Shown here one piece after another: positions 58,501-64,000 of a stretch of 64,000 nucleotides of DNA. Below the pieces are notes generated by a model, which was given only the letters and a program-made list of their open reading frames with translations, did not search any database and was not told where the DNA came from. The position numbers and the translations under genes are program-made. Positions within the stretch are counted from its first letter, which is position 1, and every line of letters begins with the position of its first letter. Source of the stretch: Arbacia lixula (taxonomy: Eukaryota; Echinodermata; Echinoidea; Arbacioida; Arbaciidae); NCBI GenBank assembly GCA_963669155.1, contig OZ022577.1, positions 31,967,053 through 32,031,052 on the forward strand, written 5' to 3'.

Positions 58501-61201
58501 TGATTCCAAATTACGATGTCTCTGTACACATTACGTCTGATTTTGTTTTCAAGGGGTGATCAGATTATGCTCTAAAAGGTCAATTTATATTGTGCAAGAC
58601 TTGAAGACAAAAGTCACGGTAGTAAGAAACAAATTTAATTTCTGCTAATGAGCTCATCAAGTAAAACATCATGGTTTGAACCTGTCTCAAGAAAATGTGT
58701 CCATAAAAAGTCAGCTTCATCGGTTTGCCCTGTGGGAGGGCATTGCTCTCCTTCCTGCCTACCTGTCCGGCATCAAACTGGCTCTTTTGTTGCTTGTACT
58801 GGTTGAGCTGTGTCTCCAGGGAGCGTCGTAGCTCCTCCCCCTGTCTAAGCTGGCCCTCATTGGCTCCCAGCTTGCCCTGCATCTTCTGCAGCTCCGCCTG
58901 GAGCCGGGCAAGCTCCTGCCCCATCAATTGCTCCTTCCTGGGAGGGGATAATCAGAGGGAGAAAGTGAGGAAACTACAGTTTTATCGCAACCTGACTCAC
59001 AATTGAGATCAATTGTATCCCTGTACATTACAAATTGGGGATTAGACTTGTGATTAATGAACTCTTTATAAGACAGGATCCTAAATCTGAAAAGTACTAA
59101 GGTCAGATGTCACATAAGTATGCTGTCTGATCCACTGGTTCTATGCTTTTCCTACACAGCATGCCGCAACCATCACATCCATGACTCTCAGTCAGAGTGT
59201 TCAATTCTAGCCGGCATTACTCTCACTCTAAGTCAGGAATAACAACAGAATTTTGCTACTCTCTAAATTATACGCAAACCCTTTAAATTGGAATTTTTTG
59301 GCGAGCTGATCACACTAAAAACCACTTGCTATATCATAGTAAATAGAAAAGCTGGATTTTGATGACTTACTGCTGGGCTGCGTGCCCGGCCTCAGACTTG
59401 AGTCGCTGGTTCTCCTCCCTCAGTTGGGCCACAGCATCCGCGCTGGACTCATCTACATGGGCCTGCATCTGCTGGATGCGACCCTGCAGGGCCTGGTTCT
59501 CTCGGCTGTGGCTCTCATGGCTCTGGAAGAAGTCAGATGGAGAAGGAGGTGTGCTTGATGAGTCAAGAGGTACAGTGTAATTGAATTTCCCAATATATAT
59601 TTTCTTGTTTTCTACCCACCTCTTTTACTTATAGCTTTCCATCTCTGTACATCTGTCTCTATTTTCCATTTTCTCCATCTCTCTCCCACTCTATTTCCCC
59701 ATGCCTCTCTCTTCATACTCTTTATCTCTCTTTACTCATCTCTCCATCTCGCTAGCACTGTCTCCTTCTTATCCTTCTCTACCATTCTTATTCAACTCCT
59801 TCTCATCTATATTATCCACATTCTGCTCCTTTCTTCCTTTTCTTCTTCCTTTTCTCTCCCCATTTCTATTCTGTCCATGCCAATCCAAACAAGCATTGAC
59901 ACTCACTTGTTGCATGCGGACATGGAATGCCTCAATCTCCCTGGCCTGGCTCTCTAGTTTCAGTTTGTACTGTCCCTCGACAGCACTAGTGTGCTCCTTC
60001 TGATGGTTCAGCTCATGACGTAGCTCCTTCACCTTCTGGGAGGCAGCTTGGGCCAGCAGGATCTCTGCCAGAACACAACAACAACAGAGATCAAACTATA
60101 CATCTAGGCATAACTTAAAAAAAAACCCCTCAGTATTACATTGTGCAATTAACAACAAAGATATGAAATGAAACCTCATTCACATATAAATGGAATAGAG
60201 AGCATGTGAAAGCATGGCTGATAATGTTGCAAAATAAATTCATCAAGAAATTATTTGAATATAATATACCATTTTTTGAATTTCTGAAGTATTTATTTCT
60301 ATTTTGTTAAAATAGATTTAAAAAAAATCGCTATTTTACTGTATTCTTTTGTTATCATCAACTTGCTTAATAAAGTGAACAAGAGAACAAGAAAGGGGTA
60401 AATTTAATGGGATTATTTTATGTATTGTTTTAAGACTCAATAACAGTATCAAAAAAGTATTTATAACTCTAGACAAAGATAAAAAGAATCATTAATGAAA
60501 CTCAATCCATTAACAATATCATATCAGAAATTTTCATGGGGAAACTCACAACAACAACAATCCCCTTCCATCCCAGAAATCTAAGGCTTACAATTGCATG
60601 ATATATGTGTCTACACAAAAACAGTGCAAGTCTTATTCCAAAAGGGTTTGAATGTTGCACATGTGATTACTCTGCCCAAAAAACACCAACACAGGGAAAT
60701 GCCAACTATAAACACATATCACAAGTGGTGACTTGCAATATTTCTTCAATAAGATCCCCTTCATCCTCTCAAGCAGGTCTCCATGAGTAACATCAAAACA
60801 CAAAAACAAAACAAGGATACCCAACAGAAACCACATCCACTCATTAAATGTCTGGCTATGTGTATGAGTCACAGTACAAATACAGCTCTCAGTGTATTTC
60901 CTGTTTGTATTGCGCAAAAAATAATGCAACATTGTACTCTAATTAAAATTAATTATTGCTCTCTTCCTGATTTAGATGACTGATTTAGAGTAATACAGCA
61001 CAAGTCATGACATTAAAAGCAAAGTTTCAGAGCCACACTTTGCAATAAAAGACAAACATACATGTATGAGCTGTAAATATGCTTAACAATGTTCAAGGAC
61101 TATCTATATATTTTCAATATGAAATTACCATTGTGGAGGGCTTGTTCCTTCTCCTGAAGTTGTTTCTTGAGAGCAGACACCGGGTCATTCCTCTGGTTAG
61201 C
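31547..61201 (-). CDS. RRBP1: RRBP1 (p180)/kinectin-like ER coiled-coil protein, 3' part of gene
   Basis: In vertebrates p180 and kinectin are endoplasmic-reticulum membrane proteins whose long cytosolic coiled coil links the ER to ribosomes, microtubules or kinesin. Twenty exons join in frame into 933 residues: 61129-61201, 59907-60064, 59371-59522, 58763-58937, 58100-58303, 57466-57570, 57026-57189, 56260-56371, 54444-54539, 51437-51529, 50977-51054, 50268-50363, 46008-46358, 43665-43757, 42273-42335, 39189-39407, 37852-38151, 37207-37377, 34266-34334, 31547-31576. The protein is nearly all heptad-rich Glu/Gln/Lys/Leu sequence. RRBP1 is favoured over generic myosin-like coils by NLREKNRKLMEV, the LEKLFPTVSLQ...HKDWLSKFEE block, QCQHYQAVL...TEGMVNKLQQSVE, the KEKGLTLDLGKAAAKLQVML end and a short C-terminus like vertebrate p180. 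The signal anchor and decapeptide repeats are not in the window. Invertebrates may have one gene ancestral to RRBP1 and KTN1. Confidence 0.85.
31577..34265 (-). other. RRBP1-like last intron
   Basis: 2.7 kb between window exons 19 and 20. A T14/G12 run lies at 33692-33719. No other conserved reading seen. Confidence 0.6.
34266..34334 (-). CDS. RRBP1: RRBP1-like window exon 19
   Basis: 23 codons, phase 0: AQGSTSLTESQVELQLAEAA then NEE. Acceptor CTAAACAG, donor GAG|GTACAG. If read through, the frame runs on to a stop at 34200 with a hydrophobic low-complexity tail, which I think is intron. Confidence 0.8.
35030..35047. repeat. C18 homopolymer
   Basis: Intronic run between RRBP1-like window exons 18 and 19; a G22 run follows at 35578-35599 and C17 plus A21 at 36504-36541. 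Confidence 0.9.
37207..37377 (-). CDS. RRBP1: RRBP1-like window exon 18
   Basis: 57 codons, phase 0. KKEKGLTLDLGKAAAKLQVM then KKTQSALNTEKETVAKL matches the last conserved block of p180 (EKKLTSDLGRAATRLQELLK). Strongest single identifier of the family. Donor GGG|GTGAGT. Confidence 0.95.
37852..38151 (-). CDS. RRBP1: RRBP1-like window exon 17
   Basis: Exactly 100 codons, phase 0. Alternating coil (AKSKLSASEDEVKRLAAELE, DEVNAIKKQLADAQTQLEAA) with an Ala/Gly linker KAPAAGASGGAELAK. Acceptor CATTAG, donor AAA|GTAGGT. Confidence 0.92.
39189..39407 (-). CDS. RRBP1: RRBP1-like window exon 16
   Basis: 73 codons, phase 0. NSENSRLASELEAAQSTIDS and YEATSHELVELKKQLHKLKE; coiled coil. Acceptor TTTTCAG, donor GAG|GTAGCC. 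GC-rich against the flanks. Confidence 0.92.
39408..42272 (-). other. RRBP1-like intron, window exons 15 to 16
   Basis: AT-rich intron, A-run at 40049. A reading AEQYEIPSMV near 40790-40825 with splice-like ends was considered as an exon and not accepted. Confidence 0.6.
42273..42335 (-). CDS. RRBP1: RRBP1-like window exon 15
   Basis: 21 codons, phase 0: AKSEVMTLEEELASLSSSET K. Acceptor CTGTAAG at the end of an extremely long polypyrimidine tract. Donor AAG|GTAAGC. Confidence 0.88.
42337..42860. repeat. Long polypurine/polypyrimidine tract
   Basis: From 42337 to about 42712 the plus strand is almost only A and G, and it stays purine-rich to about 42860. On the transcribed minus strand this is a C/T tract running directly into the 3' splice site of RRBP1-like window exon 15. 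Long open frames over it are low-complexity artefacts. Confidence 0.85.
43665..43757 (-). CDS. RRBP1: RRBP1-like window exon 14
   Basis: 31 codons, phase 0. EGILNKLQSSVESEEVKWED is the second copy of the EGxxNKLQxSVExEE unit and corresponds to p180 EGMLRDLQKSVEEEEQVW. Donor CAG|GTAAGT. Confidence 0.93.
43758..46007 (-). other. RRBP1-like intron, window exons 13 to 14
   Basis: AT-rich, no repeats or exons recognised. Confidence 0.6.
46008..46358 (-). CDS. RRBP1: RRBP1-like window exon 13, contains the duplicated repeat
   Basis: 117 codons, phase 0, the longest p180 exon here. Begins EGMVNKLQQSVETEEERFKG and ends AQLLAQCQHYQVVLRET. Vertebrate p180 has one QCDQYR...TEGML unit; this exon supplies the extra unit. 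Acceptor TGTTACAG, donor ACC|GTAAGC. Confidence 0.93.
46548..46657. mobile_element. Short hairpin MITE (GGGGCCATATTCATGAA family), copy 2
   Basis: GGATCCATATTCATGAAAAG on the left and, on the reverse, GGGGCCATATTCATGAAACC with TTACTAAGC. Same family as the copy at 832-936, about 190 bp upstream of RRBP1-like window exon 13. Confidence 0.6.
47733..47935. repeat. Degenerate AT-rich tandem repeats
   Basis: Three diverged units share ACTAAAATAAAGATACA and CTATAAATCAACAA. Intronic in the RRBP1-like gene. Nothing coding. Confidence 0.45.
48844..49269. mobile_element. TTAA hairpin MITE, copy 3
   Basis: Begins TTAAAGCGAAAGTCTATCCT and ends in the inverted form GGTGGACTTTATTTTAA. The arms share the GTTAGTTTTAGTAAAAGCAG block with copy 1 (14975-15438), and a perfect TGACGTCA lies at 49137-49144. 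Inside the RRBP1-like intron between window exons 12 and 13. Confidence 0.7.
50268..50363 (-). CDS. RRBP1: RRBP1-like window exon 12
   Basis: 32 codons, phase 0. TLEAEKDQLSSQCQHYQAVL then SDT. The QCQHYQ motif recurs at the end of exon 13 with the same exon boundary. Donor ACG|GTAAGT. Confidence 0.93.
50977..51054 (-). CDS. RRBP1: RRBP1-like window exon 11
   Basis: 26 codons, phase 0. SHKDWLSKFEEQAGQVLDDQ corresponds to p180 NYTEWLQDLKEK. Donor CAA|GTAAGT. Confidence 0.92.
51437..51529 (-). CDS. RRBP1: RRBP1-like window exon 10
   Basis: 31 codons, phase 0. SVKKVLEKLFPTVSLQSSL matches the conserved Leu-Pro segment (ALLPELSV) that interrupts the p180 coil. Donor CTG|GTGAGT. Confidence 0.92.
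51530..54443 (-). other. RRBP1-like intron, window exons 9 to 10
   Basis: Contains the nested hairpin at 51974-52234; the rest is AT-rich with nothing recognised. Confidence 0.6.
51974..52234. mobile_element. Nested-hairpin MITE
   Basis: Outer arms GGCTCTTCACACTAGCATAA and, reversed, TGCTTTTCACACTGGCAGCA both run to CCTGTACA. Inside, 52147-52184 forms a tight hairpin CTATAGGTGGGGCTAA against CTATAGGTGGGACTAA. In the RRBP1-like intron between window exons 9 and 10. Confidence 0.5.
54444..54539 (-). CDS. RRBP1: RRBP1-like window exon 9
   Basis: 32 codons, phase 0. NLREKNRKLMEVVSSAEKSR matches the p180/kinectin block DLREKNWKAMEAL, one of the most conserved parts of the family. Confidence 0.95.
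55921..56041. repeat. Two-copy tandem repeat, 67-bp period
   Basis: TTTCAGGCTTTAGACTAGGT and ATTAATCCCTGTTAAAA occur twice, separated by an A-run. Intronic, close to RRBP1-like window exon 8. Confidence 0.7.
56180..56252. repeat. (GACA)n microsatellite plus G12
   Basis: Imperfect GACA units with GGACAAATAGAT interruptions end in 12 G. It lies 7 bases inside the intron from the donor of RRBP1-like window exon 8. Confidence 0.85.
56260..56371 (-). CDS. RRBP1: RRBP1-like window exon 8
   Basis: LADKSKTIEGLEEQLNSSRT and ELTKLQAVVEQQKQRNT; VVEQQKxRNT matches p180 AVEQQKVKNN. Donor ACT|GTAAGT, followed by C12 and a (GACA)n-derived tract (written on the plus strand at 56180-56252). Confidence 0.92.
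56909..56987. mobile_element. TTAACCCTCTCAGT hairpin element
   Basis: TAACCCTCTCAGTACC at the left and GGGACTGAGAGGGTTAA at the right form a short terminal inverted repeat around 79 bp. A half copy (ACACAACTT...TATGGGACTGAGAG) lies at 6497-6531 beside ABCC10 exon 16, and another fragment (GGTACTGAGAGAGTTAAG) near 57924. Confidence 0.45.
57026..57189 (-). CDS. RRBP1: RRBP1-like window exon 7 with a non-helical insert
   Basis: ALRKEKDSLQEMLRTREKRS is coil, but ESPPSTNGDVDHTDSTPKEE is Pro/Ser/Asp-rich and breaks the heptads, so it is a hinge in the rod. Acceptor GTGTAG, donor ACTT|GTAAGG, phase 2 out. Confidence 0.88.
57466..57570 (-). CDS. RRBP1: RRBP1-like window exon 6
   Basis: 35 codons, phase 0: ESECQCQNLEGKVKTAEGQL then EKEKQKAKATEELE. 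Acceptor TTTACAG, donor GAG|GTACCC. Confidence 0.9.
57943..58005 (-). repeat. Duplicate of the 3' edge of RRBP1-like window exon 5
   Basis: AGATGTGTATGAAGGGCAAG and TTGAGTTTAGCCAGCACCAT copy AGATGTACATGAAGGGCACC and TTGAGTTTAGCCTGCACCGT at 58078-58125. A second short duplication (ATTCCAAATTACGATGTCTC at 58502 against 58360-58385) sits on the other side of the exon. Confidence 0.6.
58100..58303 (-). CDS. RRBP1: RRBP1-like window exon 5
   Basis: 68 codons, phase 0. RESESVLSKRLMEVGEELQK aligns with p180 HRESEEALQKRLDEVSREL. Donor AAG|GTAAGG. A degenerate copy of the 3' edge of this exon lies at 57943-58005. Confidence 0.92.
58763..58937 (-). CDS. RRBP1: RRBP1-like window exon 4
   Basis: KEQLMGQELARLQAELQKMQ and SLETQLNQYKQQKSQFDAGQ. 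Regular heptads with Leu at a/d positions. Acceptor CCTCCCAG, donor CAG|GTAGGC. Confidence 0.9.
59371..59522 (-). CDS. RRBP1: RRBP1-like window exon 3
   Basis: HESHSRENQALQGRIQQMQA and AVAQLREENQRLKSEAGHAA; the LREEN phrase matches p180 (LQQENSILRDAL). Acceptor TTCTTCCAG, donor GCA|GTAAGT, phase 2 out. Confidence 0.9.
59630..59875. repeat. Pyrimidine-rich tract (plus strand)
   Basis: CTCTCTCTTCATACTC-type sequence with few purines, just past the donor of RRBP1-like window exon 2 in transcript direction, where it is purine-rich. Confidence 0.7.
59907..60064 (-). CDS. RRBP1: RRBP1-like window exon 2
   Basis: Phase 1 in, 0 out. EILLAQAASQKVKELRHELN and KLKLESQAREIEAFHVRMQQ match the p180 segment with REQEITAVQARMQ. 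Donor CAA|GTGAGT. Downstream in the transcript follows a purine-rich tract. Confidence 0.9.
61129..61201 (-). CDS. RRBP1: RRBP1-like window exon 1
   Basis: 24 codons plus 1 nt: ANQRNDPVSALKKQLQEKEQ, similar to the start of the p180 coiled coil (LKQQLAEKE). Acceptor CCACAG, donor AATG|GTAATT. It starts in phase 0, so an upstream exon lies further 5', probably outside the window. Confidence 0.85.
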
Positions 61202-64000
61202 CTGTGGAAAAGAACAACAGGAAATTCAAAGATGTTATTTAAAGGACAACAACTTCATTTCACTACACAAGGTGAAATATCACTACAAAGCTTGCCTTGC
61301 ATTACATTCATGCAATTAATGGTTAATTGTTTTAGTTTCTCATCATATCTTAGCCAGATAGCAGAGAATGGTCTTCCTCTCTGATGTAAACAGATGTTAT
61401 ATTTTCATGTACATGTACTGAATGTTCTTTTCAGGTTGTGTATGTTCATTGCAAGACAAATGAATAGTATTTTCAACATACAAAATACAGTATAAAGAAA
61501 TAAACTTGCTTTCAATCTTCCTTCAGAATAAAAAATTCCTTCTGAAGAAGTAAATAAAACAAATATTGTTAATAAATACATAAAAAGAAAATTAGCAATT
61601 TACCCAACAAATATGTTGTAAAATGTTCAGTCGCAGGTAAACTGCTGGCAAAAGTATGAATAATCTAAATATACAACAAACAAAAATCTGTACCACAGAT
61701 CATACTGTAGTGTACATAGAATTTAAGGTCACATCAAATGTAAATACCACATTGGAAAAAACATTCAACATGGTTCCACGTGATGAATTTTCTATGGAAG
61801 GACCTAATGAATAGGAAGAAAGGACTGAGTAGGTGGGTAATTACAGTGAATCCAAGGCCAAACTAGTACAGTATGATGCAGCCCACTGGTTTTGAATGCC
61901 ATTTCTCATACTTTCATACATGTGCAGGTACTGCACAGTATGAATACAGTACAAACAGTAGCAGTCTAAAGAATAAACCTCCAAGGTGTGTTTAACCACA
62001 AGGGTGGGGGTGGGGGGGGGGGGGGGAGGGGGGGGGGAATGGATATGTTTGGGGAGAGGAGGGAGGTTAAATCAGGGGGATTTGTAACAATTATTTGAAA
62101 AGAACATAACAATGTACATGTACATGTATATGCACATATTTTAGAACAAACCAGCCATGCTCACTCATTGAATGAGTATGAAGGATGCAGCACTTGATAC
62201 ATGTAGCTAATGCAATGCGAAAATTGGTTTTCCCCACAGGGCTTTAAATGGACGTAGGTGTATCATGAGAAAACAGGATGCAGCTAAACGTGACTACACC
62301 TACATTCTTACAGTCAGAACTTGAAGTACATGAATAGGACAATGCACCTAGGGTGTTGAATACGTATAGCTTTTGATACAGAGCTGTGTATTACATGTAG
62401 TACTGCAAAGTATACATGTAATTCTGGGAAGATTCATTGAATTGGTAAACATTTCTACACATAACCAGCCTAATTGTATTGCCATAGCCAAGACAGTGTT
62501 CACAATAATGACATATTCTATGTAAAATAATGAAAAAAAAATGCAACTCCTCAAATTGGCAACTGAATGCACTTTAAATATTCTGGCCTCAAATAAGTGT
62601 TTCCTACAGGGTAGTTAGCATAATGCTCTATACAATTCATGCAGACAACACCCTCCTTCTTGGGAAAGTCCTATCTTAATGCTGAATATCTTATTGTGGT
62701 CAATTCGAGTGTACACATGTAAATGATTTAATGTTAAACGTTTGATAGGGAGTATTGGATGTTTAACATACATTTGTACATGCATGCTTTGTGCCTGACG
62801 TGTCTATCAACACACTTCTATCAAGACATAAATCAATCATGATACCCAGCCCAACATACACATTGTATCTGATGAAATGCTGAATGTGATTATTTTACAT
62901 TCCCCCACAGGGTCTTCACTGTGAATGTACATGACGTATACATGTAGACGGAGAGGAGGGCGGTAACATCAATATTTTCCCCTCCACAGGATACAGCTGA
63001 CAATGATAGTGGGTGCCTTACATTGATACAAGCCACAGACAGGGGCATGATGTTTCACACTCATGGGGACAATTATGTAACCTGCCATTATCGCCATACT
63101 GAAGTATGAAAGGACTGATTGTGTTTATCACGCTAAACTGACTAAATGGTGTGTGATGCACAGTGAAACCTATCTACAAGGATCATCATCTATACAGACT
63201 GTCTGTAAAGACTTGAACTTGAAACTTTTCAGAGCAATTTGCATGCATTTGTTATAGCCTATATACAGAGAGTTTCTGCTGTTTCCCTTGGAGCAGTCTT
63301 GACAGACAGATTTGATTGTGAGAGTCATTCATGATGAACACAATGCACACAGGCATCCACCTAAAAAATATCAGGAGAAAATAATGATGTAGTATGTTTA
63401 AGTAGTTAACACAAACCTTCAATGTGGTTTGGACACAAAGAAAATAGCTTTGCTATGGGAAAGTTTGCTTTGGCACGAATTACTCGTAGTAAATTTTCAA
63501 TCAATTGAAAAAAAAAAATCAAAGTGAATACTCGCTAAATATCATGGCTATGGATATAATTTTTTTTGTTTAAATTGCAGAGTCTAGTTTGCTGCATTCA
63601 TAAATTTGAGCAAATCTGCAGAAAGGTCTATTATTCACTTTTAAGCACACATCTACAATACTCTCTCTCTTCTTCACAGGCACAGCATACGTGTTGTGAT
63701 CACAAGTTCCACATCCCTCTATCCACAGAATTTCCTTTTTCCGTTCAGATCAGCCAGGGGGGAAAGTACACACAATTTGGATAGGAGCTAGGAAGGCCAT
63801 TCAAGGATACACTTTTCTAGGGCTGAATAAGATGTTATGATTTCGCTCCAACAAGGGCTTATCTTTGACTCATTCATCAGTAATGCATGGATGTTTTGCC
63901 AGGGTAGTCTAGGCTTTTGTGAGCGCCTGTAAGAAGATTAAGTATCAACACAAGCTTGTTTGTATGAGTAAGCGTGCATACTTAACAAATTCATGCATGT
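61202..64000 (-). other. Upstream intron of the RRBP1-like gene
   Basis: No coiled-coil reading with splice sites was found on the minus strand, so the next 5' exon is likely beyond the window. It holds the G-rich tract at 61999-62037. Confidence 0.55.
61999..62037. repeat. G-rich tract
   Basis: Almost uninterrupted G with single T and A breaks, which could form a G-quadruplex. Upstream of RRBP1-like window exon 1. Confidence 0.85.

Noticed and set aside
63566..63784. Plus-strand frame after a CTCTCTCTTCTTCACAG acceptor-like site
   Set aside because: No recognisable protein, no matching donor or downstream exon, opposite to the gene in whose intron it lies.

Overview
This is a eukaryotic, animal-type genomic window. 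It is AT-rich, with short coding exons separated by long introns, canonical GT-AG splice sites, many simple repeats and many small hairpin transposons. Frequent ACATGTA-like words, the intron sizes and the closeness of the proteins to vertebrate orthologues fit a marine invertebrate deuterostome, most likely a sea urchin. The species is inference and was not tested.

Two protein genes lie head-to-tail on the minus strand. (1) Positions 24141 down to about 4120 hold a complete ABCC10 (MRP7)-type ABC exporter. I could chain 18 coding exons with matching phases, plus a probable 19th, into about 1,609 residues: TMD0, TMD1, NBD1, TMD2 and NBD2, with the Walker and signature motifs visible. (2) Positions 61201 down to 31547 hold the 3' part of a ribosome-binding protein 1 (p180)/kinectin-like gene. 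Its 20 exons join in frame into 933 residues of almost continuous coiled coil ending in a 30-nt terminal coding exon. The N-terminal membrane anchor and basic repeat region must lie beyond position 64000.

Layout: 1-4119 is 3' flank or 3' UTR of ABCC10 with repeat relics. 4120-24156 is ABCC10; its introns carry a decayed non-LTR retrotransposon (about 7620-11724), a second LINE fragment (13590-14140), a pogo/Tigger-like inverted-repeat element (5373-6150) and a TTAA-flanked hairpin element (14975-15438). 24157-31546 is the intergenic space plus the probable ABCC10 promoter and the p180 3' UTR. 31547-61201 is the p180-like gene. 61202-64000 is an intron or 5' part of that gene with no exon recognised.

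The most notable points are: a last ABCC10 intron whose 5' splice site is one T short of consensus; three copies of a TTAA-flanked hairpin element, two of which carry a perfect CRE palindrome, one copy sitting just upstream of the ABCC10 coding start; an internal duplication of a p180 repeat bounded by phase-0 introns; two local duplications that copied exon edges; and a roughly 380-nt polypyrimidine tract abutting a p180 3' splice site. I see no clearly novel multi-gene system.
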